From Occultella gossypii (GTDB taxonomy: Bacteria; Actinomycetota; Actinomycetes; Actinomycetales; Beutenbergiaceae), in the NCBI RefSeq assembly GCF_019947135.1, contig NZ_JAGSHT010000014.1, positions 79,343 through 143,342 on the forward strand: a stretch of DNA of 64,000 nt, read 5' to 3'. The notes under the pieces are model-generated. The model was not told the origin of the DNA. It saw nothing but the letters and a program-made list of their open reading frames with translations, and did not search any database. Of this stretch, positions 8,210 through 17,386 are shown one piece after another. Position 1 is the stretch's first letter, and every line of letters starts with the position of its first letter. The position numbers were made by a program, and so were the translations under genes.

Positions 8210-8581
8210 CTACCGCGCGTCCTCGTCCGGCGCGGGGTCCACCCCGGGGAGCCCCGGAGCGTCCGGGCCGGCCGGAGCAGGGTCCGCCGGGTCCGGGGCG
8301 GCCTCCCCCTCCCGCTCAACCCCCAGGGTGACCTTCGTCAACAGGGCGGCGACCGCCCCGACCGCCACGAGCACGGGAGCGAACACGGCGGTCACGGCCG
8401 TGATCGCGACGCCCGCGGTGAGGGGGATCTCGAGGAGGGTCCGGCCGTCGCTGTTCTTGATGTAGAGCCGCCGCACATTGCCCTCGTGGACCAGGTCCTT
8501 GACCTTGTCGAGCAACTCCGAACCCGACACGCTGAACTCCTCGTACCAGGTCTTCTCACCATCGTTCTGCTTCTCGTCCAT
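8210..8581 (-). CDS. DUF4342 domain protein
   Basis: This is a 123-aa protein. Residues about 10-75 match DUF4342: TWYEEFSVSGSELLDKVKDL and then NVRRLYIKN before a hydrophobic segment that may be membrane-embedded (ITAVTAVFAPVLVAVGAVA). A Pro/Asp/Ala-rich tail follows. The start at 8581 was preferred over the ATG three codons upstream because GAGG directly abuts the upstream ATG but lies nine nt from this one. The function is unknown. The gene is on the same strand as, and downstream of, the membrane protein gene at 8630-9226. Confidence 0.75.
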   Translation of the reverse strand: MDEKQNDGEKTWYEEFSVSGSELLDKVKDLVHEGNVRRLYIKNSDGRTLLEIPLTAGVAITAVTAVFAPVLVAVGAVAALLTKVTLGVEREGEAAPDPADPAPAGPDAPGLPGVDPAPDEDAR

Positions 8582-8629
8582 GCGTCCCATCCTCGCCGAG
8601 GCCCCCGTCGGGACGCCACCCCCTGCGCG

Positions 8630-9226
8630 TCAACCGGCGATCGCCAGCGCCACGCAGATGGCACCGACCGTGAGGTCGAGGCCGATGCAGAAGATCGCCA
8701 GCGAGCCAAAGACCACCTCGTCACTGCGGTAGTGCTTGACGTCCCAGAACGCGTGGGCGGCCAGCGTCACGCCCGCGATCGCCAGTCCGAGCTGCACGCT
8801 CAGCTGGAGCGCGACGATCGCCATCCCGAAGTATCCGAGCAGGGCGGCGGCCTGGACCGCGGTGACCTGGCCGGCCCCCAGGAGCACCCCGACCCCGAGC
8901 AGGACGACCGCGGCGAGTACGAACAGGGTCCACCAGGGCAGGACCCCGAGCAGCCCTGCGAAGGCGAGGCCGCTGAACACCGGCACGCCGAGCCAGGCGA
9001 CCCATCGGGTCCGCGTGGCCGCGGCGGCCAGGTAGCACAGGGCTGCAACCCCGACGGCGGTGGCGGGCGTGAGCGTGGTGGTCCCGTTGATGATCGACTC
9101 GCCGTGCATCGCCGCCAGCCCGTAGGTCATGCCCAGTCCGCTGACGACTCCGAGCACGACCCAGGCGGTGATGGCACCCCCGGAGCGGGTCCGGTGTTCG
9201 GTCTCGATCCTGCGTGTGGTGGTCAT
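8630..9226 (-). CDS. Small integral membrane protein, unknown function
   Basis: This is a 198-aa protein with about six hydrophobic helices and short loops, and a positively charged N-terminus (MTTTRRIETEHRTR). I do not recognise the family. The start ATG 9226 follows GAGGGAGCG at normal spacing. It is transcribed away from the GlxA-type regulator, with a 165-bp shared intergenic region, so regulation by that protein is possible. The open frame continues much further upstream without a start that is better supported. Confidence 0.65.
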   Translation of the reverse strand: MTTTRRIETEHRTRSGGAITAWVVLGVVSGLGMTYGLAAMHGESIINGTTTLTPATAVGVAALCYLAAAATRTRWVAWLGVPVFSGLAFAGLLGVLPWWTLFVLAAVVLLGVGVLLGAGQVTAVQAAALLGYFGMAIVALQLSVQLGLAIAGVTLAAHAFWDVKHYRSDEVVFGSLAIFCIGLDLTVGAICVALAIAG

Positions 9227-9391
9227 GGTCGCTCCCTCGTCGTGATCACCGCGCCGCCCGGGCTCGGGCTGGCCGGCCGACACGACGATGCCAACCTGGA
9301 TCGTCATCTGGCGGGGTGTGGCCGTAATTCTTGGATACGTGTCCCACGAGACATCTGCCGGTCTCGCGAACATCTGTCTACGCTTGCGGTC

Positions 9392-10363
9392 ATGGCCACC
9401 ATGAGCGTCGTCGTCGTGGGATTCGAAGGTGCCGAACTCGTCGACATCTCGAGCGTCACGTCCGCACTGGCACTGGCCAACCGCCTCGGCGCCAGCCCGA
9501 GCTACCGCATCGAGCTCGCAACCATCGACGGGCGCGACATCATCTGTGACTCGGGCCTGCGGCTCGGAGCGCAGCGAGCCCTGGCGGAGGTATCGGGGGC
9601 CGACACGGTGATCGTCTCCGGTGGCCGCGGCCACGTGGAGGCCAGTCGCAACCCGGACCTGACCCAACATGTGCGGCGCCTGGCAGCGCGGGCGCGCCGG
9701 ATCGCCTCGGTCTGCACCGGCACCTCCGTGCTCGCAGCGGCGGGTCTGCTGGACGGTCGGCGCGCCACCACGCACTGGTTCTACGCGGCGGACATCGCCG
9801 AACGCTTCCCCAGGGTCCGTCTTGACCCCGGGCCGATCTACGTCAGGGACGGCAAGGTCGCCACCTCCGGAGGGGTGACCGCATCATTGGACCTGACCCT
9901 GGCGTTCATCGAGGAGGACCACGGTGCAGAGTTCGCCCGCTGGGTCGCGATGGGCATGGTCACCTACCTCCAGCGCCCGGCGAACCAGGCTCAGATGAGT
10001 ATCTTCACCGCGGCGCCGCGCACCGACCATGCCCTCGTCAAGCGCGTCCTCGACCACGCCACGGCGCATCCGGACGGGGACCTGCGCACGTCCGCACTCG
10101 CCGATCTCGTCGGAGTCAGCACCCGACAACTGACCCGGGTGTTCCAGGACCGACTCAGTCTCCCACCGGCGAGCGCCGTACGCCGGATCCGCCTCGAACT
10201 GGCCGCCCGCCTGGTGTCCACGACCGAGCTCTCGATGTCCCAGGTCGCGCGGCGATGCGGCTTCGGCTCCGCCGAGAGTCTGCGTCAGGCCTTCGTCAGC
10301 CGGTACGGCACCAGTCCCCGGAACATGCGCAGCACGCACACCCGTTCCCTGGCCGTGCCGTAG
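9392..10363 (+). CDS. GlxA-family transcriptional regulator (DJ-1/PfpI plus AraC domains)
   Basis: This is a 323-aa regulator. Residues about 5-170 form a DJ-1/PfpI-like amidotransferase fold with the nucleophile-elbow cysteine in SVCTGTSVLAAAG (near residue 108). Residues about 220-315 form an AraC helix-turn-helix pair, including LADLVGVSTRQLTRVFQDRL and SQVARRCGFGSAESLRQAF. Members sense small ligands and activate nearby genes. The ATG at 9392 lies seven nt after TACGCT (9379-9384), a leaderless arrangement; a second ATG three codons on is possible. CATCTG recurs at 9305, 9352 and 9371 in the divergent promoter region, which may be binding sites (weak). Confidence 0.88.
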   Translation: MATMSVVVVGFEGAELVDISSVTSALALANRLGASPSYRIELATIDGRDIICDSGLRLGAQRALAEVSGADTVIVSGGRGHVEASRNPDLTQHVRRLAARARRIASVCTGTSVLAAAGLLDGRRATTHWFYAADIAERFPRVRLDPGPIYVRDGKVATSGGVTASLDLTLAFIEEDHGAEFARWVAMGMVTYLQRPANQAQMSIFTAAPRTDHALVKRVLDHATAHPDGDLRTSALADLVGVSTRQLTRVFQDRLSLPPASAVRRIRLELAARLVSTTELSMSQVARRCGFGSAESLRQAFVSRYGTSPRNMRSTHTRSLAVP

Positions 10364-10523
10364 CCCCGATCGTCACCGCGCAGCGCCGGCGGCACGGGGT
10401 CACGATGGTCGGTGCACGATTCCGCCACGCTGGTCGCGACCCGAACGCTCGGGCCTCTCGTTTCGTGCTCATCGCGTGACCGGGCTGCCTCGGCCATCCG
10501 AGGGCGAGGACTAGCATCGATGC

Positions 10524-10874
10524 ATGAGTTCGTCTCGACAGCGTGGGCGCTCCGCCGGCCTCGGTCGTATCCCCTCGGTCGTGTGGCTGGCGGTCGCACT
10601 GGTGTCCGTCGTCGCCATGATGGCGTCCATCGGGGAATCGTCGGCGCCGCTCCTGTCCACCCCAGCCATCTTCGCGGCGACGTTCCTGGTGGCGGCGTTC
10701 GGCTACGCCCGCAGTACCGCGAAACGCGCACCGAGAGAAGCCGCAGCGGATGACGCCCGTGACTCGCCGGGCGAGGACACCGGCACGGTTCACCCGGGCC
10801 CGCCCGAGTCCACCGGCGCCGAGTCCACCGGCGAGAGGTCCGGCCGGGACACGTCCCCGGACCCCAGCCGCTGA
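10524..10874 (+). CDS. Small two-helix membrane protein, unknown
   Basis: This is a 116-aa protein with two hydrophobic segments (VVWLAVALVSVVAMMASIG and LSTPAIFAATFLVAAFGYA) and a hydrophilic, Asp/Gly/Ser/Thr-rich tail. ATG 10524 sits six nt after TAGCAT (10512-10517). The stop codon is two bases before the GTG of the AfsR-type regulator, so the two are probably co-transcribed and coupled. I do not recognise a family; composition and coupling support a real gene. Confidence 0.6.
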   Translation: MSSSRQRGRSAGLGRIPSVVWLAVALVSVVAMMASIGESSAPLLSTPAIFAATFLVAAFGYARSTAKRAPREAAADDARDSPGEDTGTVHPGPPESTGAESTGERSGRDTSPDPSR

Positions 10875-10876
10875 CC

Positions 10877-13800
10877 GTGCCGACGCGGCTCGCCCTGATC
10901 GGAGACGTCACCTGGTGCGGCACCGCCGTGACCGGGCGCTCTGCCGAACTGCTGGCACTGCTCGCCGCGGCGCCGGGCGCACAGAGCAGTGACTCGGCGC
11001 TGGTGGCCGGCCTCTGGGGTGAGGCCCCGCCCACGAACCCCGCGAAGGCACTGCAGGTGGTGGTGGCCCGCGCGAGGGTTGCGACGGTGCCCGAGGCGAT
11101 CGCCCGTACGGCGGGGGGCTACCGCCTCGACCTGCCCCGCATCGACGTGGACGTACTCCACCTCGCCGACCTGGTGGCACAGTCGCGCAGCGCACTCACC
11201 AACGGCGATCTGACGCGAGCCGTGGCCTGCGCACGCGAAGCCACCCAGCTCGGCGCTGCCCCAGGGGGTGTCGGATCCGAGCCGGACAGCCCACGTCGCG
11301 GCGCCGCCGTGCCGATGCCCGCCCTGCGAGCTGCTGCCGGCAGGCTCGCCGCGCAGGCACGGGAGCTGCTCGGGGTCGGGTTGAGCCGAACCGGCGCGCA
11401 CGCCGACGCCGTGGAACTGCTGACGGAGGCCGCGGCCACCCATCCTCACGACGAGGAGGTCCTCGAGGCCCTGCTCCGATCCGAGGCAGCCACGCTCGGC
11501 CACGGGGCGGCACTGGAGCGTTTCGCCCGCTACCGCGGCCGCCTCATCGACTCCCTCGGCACGGAGCCGGGCCCGGCGCTGCAGCGACTGCACTCCGAGC
11601 TTCTCGCGGCCGACCGTCCGGTCCGGGAGGGGCTGCGTTTCGAGGCGACCGACCTGCTCGGCCGCGACGACGACCTGCGGCGCCTGCGCACCCTGATCGG
11701 CGAGTCCAGGGTCACGTCGATCGTGGGTGCCGGTGGACTGGGCAAGACCCGGATCGCACACGTCCTCGGCCGGGAGGCGACCCAACCCGCCGTGCACTTC
11801 GTGGAACTGGTGGGGGTGGGCGCACCCGAGGACGTGATCGGCGAGGTCGGCTCGGCCCTCGGCGTTCGGGACTCGGTGAGCGGGCGACGCACCCTGACCC
11901 CGGGCCAGCGTTCGGACGTCCGGGCCCGGATCGCCCAGCAGCTCGACGCGGCACCGACGTTGCTCATCCTGGACAACTGCGAGCACGTGGTCGACGCGGT
12001 CGCGGACCTGGTCGCGTTCCTCGTGGTGAACGCTCGTGAACTGCGGGTGGTGACGACCAGCCGCGCGCCCCTGAACATCGCCGCCGAACGGGTGTACGCG
12101 CTGGACCAGCTCGCGATCCCGGATGCCGAGGACCTGTTCCGACGCCGCGCGGTGGCGGCGCGGCCGAGGGTCACCCTCGACGGCGAGGTGGTCCGGGAGA
12201 TCGTGGAGCGGTTGGACGGCCTGCCGCTGGCGATCGAACTGGCCGCCGCGAAGGTGCGGGTGATGTCGGTCGCCGACGTCAGCGCTCGCTTGACGAACCG
12301 GTTCGAACTGCTCCGCGGCGGCGACCGGAGCGCCCCGGACCGGCACCAGACCCTGCTCGCGGTCATCGACTGGTCCTGGAACCTGCTCACCGAGGAGCAG
12401 CGGCGCGCGCTGCGCCGGCTCTCGGTGTTCCAGGACGGTTTCACGCTCGCCGCGGCCGAGTTCGTGCTCGGACCGGACGCCGTCGACGCCGTGAGCGGAC
12501 TCGTGGACCAGTCGCTGCTCACGGTCCAGGACTTCGAGCACTCGGTGCGGTACCGGATGCTGGAGACCGTTCGTGAGTTCGGCCGGATGCAACTCACGGG
12601 AGCCGGCGAGCACCGGAGCGCCACCCGGGCACAGCGCGACTGGGCGGTGGACCTGGCCGAGCACGCACACCGCTCGCTGTTCAGCACACGGCAGGTGGAG
12701 GCCGTCGCCGCGATCGGCGCGGAGGAGGGCAACCTGGCCGAGGTGCTGCGGCAGGCGGTGACCGAGCCGGATCCGCCGTCGGTACTGGTGCTGATGTCCG
12801 TGCTGTGCGGCTACTGGCAGATCCGCGGCGACCATACCCGGGTGATCGCACTCGTCGGCGCGGTCCACGAGGCGATGGCCGGCTACGTGGTGCCGCCCGA
12901 GCTTCTCGATCACGCCCGTGAGACCTACGCGGCCATGGTGGTGCACCTGCTGTTCTTCGGCGGCTCGGGACGCGATGCCGCACGCGCGGCGCTGGCGGAG
13001 ATCGGGTCGGACTCGGCCGATCCCCGGATCGCCGCGCAGTCCCGGATCGCCCTGATGTCAGCGATGTCCGACGAACAGGGTGAGGGGCTGCAGGAATTGC
13101 TGCGGCTCGGCGACGGACCGGATCGGCATCTGGCCGGGCTGGCTCTCATGTGGGCAGGTCACGGCCTCGAGAACAACGGCCAGGTCGCCGCCGCGATCGA
13201 GGTGTCGGAACGTGCCCTGCGGCTGTGTCGACCGGAGGACGGCATCGCGTGGGCCACCGCGCTGCGCACCCAGCTCGCGTCCATGTACCTGCAGATCGGC
13301 CGGGTCGACGAGGCCGAGGAACACGCCCGGGCCGCCGTCGGCCCCTTGCGCGAGCTCGGCGCGGTCGACGACGAGATCGCGGTGCACGCCCACCTCGCCA
13401 TGTGCGCCCTGCAGCGCGGCCACGTCGATCGGGCCGAGGAGCTGATGAACGCGACCCTGGAACTGGCCGGCACCACTCGACTGGTGTTCGGGATCTCAGC
13501 CGTGCTCGGCACCGGCCAGGCGGACATCGCCCTGGCCCGGGGTGACGTGCCGACGGCGCTGGCGCTGTATCGACGTGCCTTGCAGGGGATGCGGGGGGTG
13601 CGGTTCCCGGGACTGGACGGGCTCGTCGGCTACGAGCCATGGTCACTGTTCGGCGAGTCCGTCGCCGTGGTGGCCCACGCCCTGCACAGCGACGACGGCT
13701 TGGACCTCTACCGGGTGCTGCGGGACAAGGCACTCCCGCTGCTGCGTGGGGAGGCCGGGTACCTGGACTACCCGGTGACCGGGACGGTGCTGTTCGCACT

Positions 13801-14035
13801 CGGCCTCTTCGCCGCGAGGCGCGGACTCGGTAGCCCCGAGCACAGCGCCCGGCTGCTGCTGCTGGGGCACGGCTTCTCCTACAGCCGCAGCACCCCGCTG
13901 ATGACCTGGGAGAGCGCGGAGACGGTGCTGGCAGAACTGCCCGCGGACCTGGTGGACCGGGTGCGGGCCGACTACGCCGAACGGACCGGGCCACAGCTGC
14001 GCGAGGACGCGACCGCCGTCGTCGCGCAGCTGTGA
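10877..14035 (+). CDS. AfsR/SARP-type large transcriptional regulator
   Basis: This is a 1052-aa regulator. An OmpR-type winged helix occupies about 5-90 (ALWGE-like segment LWGEAPPTNPAKALQVVV, then GYRLDL), a bacterial transcriptional activation (BTAD) helical domain about 95-245, a STAND/NB-ARC-type ATPase about 260-560 with Walker A GAGGLGKT (about 284-291) and a Walker B-like LLILDNCEHV, then TPR-like helices to the C-terminus. Such proteins often activate antibiotic or export genes by binding 11/22-bp-spaced direct repeats. The GTG start is only two bases after the previous stop. It converges on the DrrAB-type exporter, whose promoter carries such repeats. Confidence 0.85.
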   Translation: MPTRLALIGDVTWCGTAVTGRSAELLALLAAAPGAQSSDSALVAGLWGEAPPTNPAKALQVVVARARVATVPEAIARTAGGYRLDLPRIDVDVLHLADLVAQSRSALTNGDLTRAVACAREATQLGAAPGGVGSEPDSPRRGAAVPMPALRAAAGRLAAQARELLGVGLSRTGAHADAVELLTEAAATHPHDEEVLEALLRSEAATLGHGAALERFARYRGRLIDSLGTEPGPALQRLHSELLAADRPVREGLRFEATDLLGRDDDLRRLRTLIGESRVTSIVGAGGLGKTRIAHVLGREATQPAVHFVELVGVGAPEDVIGEVGSALGVRDSVSGRRTLTPGQRSDVRARIAQQLDAAPTLLILDNCEHVVDAVADLVAFLVVNARELRVVTTSRAPLNIAAERVYALDQLAIPDAEDLFRRRAVAARPRVTLDGEVVREIVERLDGLPLAIELAAAKVRVMSVADVSARLTNRFELLRGGDRSAPDRHQTLLAVIDWSWNLLTEEQRRALRRLSVFQDGFTLAAAEFVLGPDAVDAVSGLVDQSLLTVQDFEHSVRYRMLETVREFGRMQLTGAGEHRSATRAQRDWAVDLAEHAHRSLFSTRQVEAVAAIGAEEGNLAEVLRQAVTEPDPPSVLVLMSVLCGYWQIRGDHTRVIALVGAVHEAMAGYVVPPELLDHARETYAAMVVHLLFFGGSGRDAARAALAEIGSDSADPRIAAQSRIALMSAMSDEQGEGLQELLRLGDGPDRHLAGLALMWAGHGLENNGQVAAAIEVSERALRLCRPEDGIAWATALRTQLASMYLQIGRVDEAEEHARAAVGPLRELGAVDDEIAVHAHLAMCALQRGHVDRAEELMNATLELAGTTRLVFGISAVLGTGQADIALARGDVPTALALYRRALQGMRGVRFPGLDGLVGYEPWSLFGESVAVVAHALHSDDGLDLYRVLRDKALPLLRGEAGYLDYPVTGTVLFALGLFAARRGLGSPEHSARLLLLGHGFSYSRSTPLMTWESAETVLAELPADLVDRVRADYAERTGPQLREDATAVVAQL

Positions 14036-14051
14036 CCGTGATCGGCCGGCC

Positions 14052-14885
14052 TCACATCTTGCGCTGGTAGCTGCGCACCGAGAGCGGGGCGAAGATCGCC
14101 ACCACCACCGCGCAACCCAGCAGCGCCCAGCCCACCTCCGCGCTCACCGTCGCGGTATTGGCCAGGTCCCGCACGGCGGAGACCACGTGCGAGACCGGGT
14201 TCACCCGGACGAACGCGGCCAGCCAGTCCGGCAGTGTCTCCACCGGGACGAACGCGTTCGACAGGAACGTCAGCGGGAACATGATCATCATGGAGATGCC
14301 CTGCACACTCTGCGCGGACCGGGCGACCGTGCCCACCCAGGTGAACGCCCAGGCCAGGGACCAGCCGGCGATCACCACGAGCAGGCCACCGGCGAGCACT
14401 CCGAGGACACCACCACCGGGCCGGTAGCCCATCAGGATGCCCATGCCGAACGTGATCGTGGCCGCGATCGTGTACCGGAGCAGATCGGCCACCATCGGTC
14501 CGGCGAGGGGCGCGATACGGGCGATCGGCAGCGACTTGAACCGGTCGAAGACCCCCTTGTCCATGTCCTCGCGCAACTGCACGCCGGTGGCCATCGAGGT
14601 GGTCAGCGCGGTCTGGGCGAGGATGCCCGGGATCATCAGCGGCAGGTAGCTGGCCACGTCCCCGGAGATCGCGCCGCCGAAGATGAACGCGAACATGGCG
14701 GTGAACAGGATCGGTTGGAGGGTGACGTCGAAGAACTGCTCCGGGTTGCGCCGCATCTTCTTGGTGGCACGCCAGGCCATGGTCAGGGTCTGGCTGATGG
14801 TGCCCCGCAGGGACACGTGCGGGCTGGTCGCGGCCACCCGGTCCGGGAGGACGCGGGGGGCGGTGGGCGCTGTGGTGGTGGTCAT
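14052..14885 (-). CDS. ABC-2 exporter permease, DrrB-like
   Basis: This is a 277-aa ABC-2 type permease with six predicted transmembrane helices. It shows the characteristic DrrB-like segments ILFTAMFAFIFGGAI and LMIPGILAQTALTTSM, and a cytoplasmic GVFDRFKSLPIAR loop. It should pair with the ATPase encoded immediately upstream; the genes overlap by four bases (ATGA), so they are coupled. Family members export drugs or lipids. The substrate is unknown. The gene is convergent with the AfsR-type regulator, with only 16 bp between stops. Confidence 0.88.
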   Translation of the reverse strand: MTTTTAPTAPRVLPDRVAATSPHVSLRGTISQTLTMAWRATKKMRRNPEQFFDVTLQPILFTAMFAFIFGGAISGDVASYLPLMIPGILAQTALTTSMATGVQLREDMDKGVFDRFKSLPIARIAPLAGPMVADLLRYTIAATITFGMGILMGYRPGGGVLGVLAGGLLVVIAGWSLAWAFTWVGTVARSAQSVQGISMMIMFPLTFLSNAFVPVETLPDWLAAFVRVNPVSHVVSAVRDLANTATVSAEVGWALLGCAVVVAIFAPLSVRSYQRKM

Positions 14886-15898
14886 CGGGGATCCTTCGCG
14901 GTGGTGGGGTCGGCTGAGGCGCCATGGCCGGTGAGGGCGAGGAACACCTCGTCCAGGCTGGGCTTGCTCACGTTCACCGAGGCGACCGAGACGCCTCGGG
15001 TGCGCAACGCGATGAGTACGTCACCGGCCTGGTCGGCGGACTCGAGGGCCACGTTCAGCTGGCCGTTCAGGCGGTTGAGCACCGGCGCGACGGCAAGCTG
15101 CCGGTGGATCTGTTCGGCCGCCGTCGTGAGTTCGGCAGGGTCGGTGAGCTGGACCTGCAGGGTGGAGTTGCCCACGGAGGTCTTCAGCTCGTCCGGCGTG
15201 CCCTCGGCAACCTTGCGGCCCTCGTCAATGACCGCGATGCGGTCCGCCAGCTGGTCCGCCTCGTCCAGGTACTGGGTGGTCAACAGCACCGTGCAGCCGT
15301 CGGCGACGAGGCTGCGGATGGTCTGGTACATCTGGCCGCGGGTACGCGGGTCGAGGCCGGTGGTCGGTTCGTCGAGGAAGATCAGCGGTGGGCGGGTGAT
15401 CAGGCTGGCGGCCAGGTCGAGGCGGCGGCGCATCCCTCCGGAGAACTCCGAGATCGGCCGCTTCGCGGCGTCCTCGAGTCCGAACTCGGCGAGCAGGTCC
15501 GCAGCCACGGTGCGCGCCCGGGCTCGACCGACGCCCTGCAGCCGACCGAACAGGACCAGGTTCTCAGTGGCTGTGAGGTTCTCGTCCACCGAGGCGTACT
15601 GGCCGGTGACGCCGAGCAGCTGGCGGACCACGTGCGGCTGCCGTGCCACGTCGACGCCGAAGACCTCCGCCTGCCCGCCGTCGATCGAGAGGAGCGTGGC
15701 CAGCATCCGCAACGTGGTGGTCTTTCCGGCACCGTTCGGCCCGAGAACGCCGAAGATCTCTCCGGTACGGACCTCCAGGTCGACGTTGTCGACGGCGCGG
15801 AGCTCGCCGAAGTCCTTGATGAGACCTTCCGTCCGGACGGCCATCTCGTGGGTGCCGCCGGTGTGCGGCTGCGCTGACAGGAGTGTGTTCGTGGTCAT
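14882..15898 (-). CDS. ABC exporter ATP-binding protein, DrrA-like
   Basis: This is a 338-aa ATPase with Walker A GPNGAGKT, signature FSGGMRRRLDLA, Walker B LIFLDEPTTGLDPRTRG, and a C-terminal DrrA-type extension. The start ATG 15898 was chosen because a GAGCAT box lies six nt upstream and paired direct repeats precede it. An internal ATG (MAVRTEGL) about 20 codons in, and an upstream extension, are alternatives. It powers the DrrB-like permease encoded downstream and is probably regulated by the neighbouring AfsR-type protein through the repeats at 15918-15950 (inference). Confidence 0.88.
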   Translation of the reverse strand: MTTNTLLSAQPHTGGTHEMAVRTEGLIKDFGELRAVDNVDLEVRTGEIFGVLGPNGAGKTTTLRMLATLLSIDGGQAEVFGVDVARQPHVVRQLLGVTGQYASVDENLTATENLVLFGRLQGVGRARARTVAADLLAEFGLEDAAKRPISEFSGGMRRRLDLAASLITRPPLIFLDEPTTGLDPRTRGQMYQTIRSLVADGCTVLLTTQYLDEADQLADRIAVIDEGRKVAEGTPDELKTSVGNSTLQVQLTDPAELTTAAEQIHRQLAVAPVLNRLNGQLNVALESADQAGDVLIALRTRGVSVASVNVSKPSLDEVFLALTGHGASADPTTAKDPR

Positions 15899-15904
15899 GG
15901 GTCC

Positions 15905-15950
15905 ATGCTCGGACGCCCCGGTTTCACGATGCCCTCGCACCGGTTTCACG
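15905..15950 (-). promoter_or_regulatory. SARP-like direct repeats and -10 box of drrA
   Basis: On the minus strand two perfect 11-bp repeats CGTGAAACCGG occupy 15950-15940 and 15928-15918, exactly 22 bp apart start to start. Seven bp after the second comes GAGCAT (15910-15905), and six nt after that the ATG of drrA. Repeat spacing of two helical turns just upstream of the -10 box is the known layout of SARP operators. An AfsR/SARP-type regulator is encoded at the other end of the exporter. Confidence 0.6.
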
Positions 15951-16015
15951 CAGGTTCGGTCGAGCCGGATCCGCCCGCGCTTGCCGAAACCGTCACGGTA
16001 CCTAGACTCGGGAGC

Positions 16016-16105
16016 GTGCCCACGCTGCCGAGCAGCCGGGTCACCCGACATCCCTGTCCTGCTCGGCTTGCAGCCCGCGAGCCTCGGCCGCGTGTCACGC
16101 GGTAG
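16016..16105 (+). CDS. Possible leaderless 29-aa upstream peptide before fdhA
   Basis: A GTG ORF of 29 codons begins VPTLPSSRVTRHPCPARLAA and ends in an Arg/Pro-rich stretch. It starts seven nt after TAGACT (16003-16008); a TTGCCG box lies 16 bp further upstream (15981-15986), so transcription could begin at the GTG itself. Between its stop and fdhA lie two hairpins, 16088-16102 (CCGCGT/ACGCGG) and 16108-16126. It could be a regulatory leader peptide or simply an untranslated leader. There is no protein family match that I know of. Confidence 0.4.
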   Translation: MPTLPSSRVTRHPCPARLAAREPRPRVTR

Positions 16106-16153
16106 TGCCCCGCCGGATCGGTGGGGTTCACGATGAGGTGAAGGGATTCAGAC

Positions 16154-17371
16154 ATGGGTGGCAACAAGGCCGTGGCGTACAAGGGACCGGGCGTGGTCGA
16201 GGTGATCGACATCGACTACCCCACGTTCGAGCTGAAGGACGGACCGGGTGTCAATCCCGCGAACGTGGGGCGGAAGGTGCCGCACGGCGCCATCCTCAAG
16301 ACGGTCGCGACGAACATCTGCGGTTCGGACCAGCACATGGTGCGCGGCCGGACCACCGCACCGGCCGACCTGGTCCTCGGCCACGAGATCACCGGCGAGG
16401 TGGTGGAGGTGGGTCCCGGTGTGGAGTTCATCGCCGTGGGCGACCTGGTCTCCGTGCCGTTCAACATCTCCTGCGGGCGCTGCCGCAACTGCAAGGAGCG
16501 CAAGACCGGGATCTGTCTGAACGTGAATCCGGATCGGCCGGGCAGCGCCTACGGGTACGTGGACATGGGTGGCTGGGTGGGCGGCCAGGCCGAGTACGTG
16601 CTGGTGCCCTACGCGGACTGGAACCTGCTGAAGTTCCCGGACAAGGACCAGGCGATGGAGAAGATCCTGGACCTGGCCATGCTCTCCGACATCTTTCCCA
16701 CCGGGTTCCACGGCGCCGTGACCGCCGGCGTCGGCGTGGGTTCGACGGTGTACGTGGCTGGTGCGGGCCCGGTGGGCCTGGCCGCGGCGACCTCGGCGTT
16801 GCTGCTCGGGGCGTCCGCCGTGATCGTCGCCGACATGAACGCCGACCGGCTGGCGCAGGCGAAGTCGTTCGGCTGCGAGACGGTGGACCTGACCAAGGGT
16901 GGCCCGGTGGAACAGATCGAGCAGATCCTCGGGGTTCCGGAGGTGGACTGCGGGATCGACGCGGTCGGGTTCGAGGCGAAGGGACACGGTGAGGGTGCGA
17001 GCGAAGCACCCGCGACGGTCCTGAACGACCTGATGGATCTCACGGCGGCCGGCGGCGCGCTGGGCATCCCGGGCCTGTACGTGACCGGCGACCCGGGAGG
17101 GATCGACGAGGCCGCCAAGAAGGGTGCCCTCTCGCTCAGCCTCGGCACCGGGTGGGCCAAGTCGCTGTCCTTCACCACCGGTCAGTGCCCGGTGATGAAG
17201 TACAACCGGGAACTGATGATGGCCATCCTGCACGACCGCGTGCACATCGCCGGCAACGTGAACGCGACCGCGATCACGCTCGCGGACGCACCACGGGGAT
17301 ACGCCGAGTTCGACAAGGGCGCCGCACAGAAGTATGTGCTGAACCCGAACGGCTACCTCGACGCCGCGTAG
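16154..17371 (+). CDS. fdhA: Glutathione-independent formaldehyde dehydrogenase
   Basis: This is a 405-aa zinc-dependent medium-chain dehydrogenase that oxidises formaldehyde to formate with NAD+. The catalytic zinc segment NICGSDQHMVRG and GHEITGEVVEVG, the structural zinc cysteines in CGRCRNCKERKTGIC, and the NAD-binding GAGPVGLAAATS are all present. The length and the insertions (for example DIFPTGFHGA) match the Pseudomonas-type enzyme, not the mycothiol-dependent one. ATG 16154 has GAAGGG upstream. It is monocistronic, ends in a strong hairpin, and is flanked by two ABC exporters with no evident functional link. Confidence 0.9.
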   Translation: MGGNKAVAYKGPGVVEVIDIDYPTFELKDGPGVNPANVGRKVPHGAILKTVATNICGSDQHMVRGRTTAPADLVLGHEITGEVVEVGPGVEFIAVGDLVSVPFNISCGRCRNCKERKTGICLNVNPDRPGSAYGYVDMGGWVGGQAEYVLVPYADWNLLKFPDKDQAMEKILDLAMLSDIFPTGFHGAVTAGVGVGSTVYVAGAGPVGLAAATSALLLGASAVIVADMNADRLAQAKSFGCETVDLTKGGPVEQIEQILGVPEVDCGIDAVGFEAKGHGEGASEAPATVLNDLMDLTAAGGALGIPGLYVTGDPGGIDEAAKKGALSLSLGTGWAKSLSFTTGQCPVMKYNRELMMAILHDRVHIAGNVNATAITLADAPRGYAEFDKGAAQKYVLNPNGYLDAA

Positions 17372-17386
17372 GTCCCGGGCGCCGCT

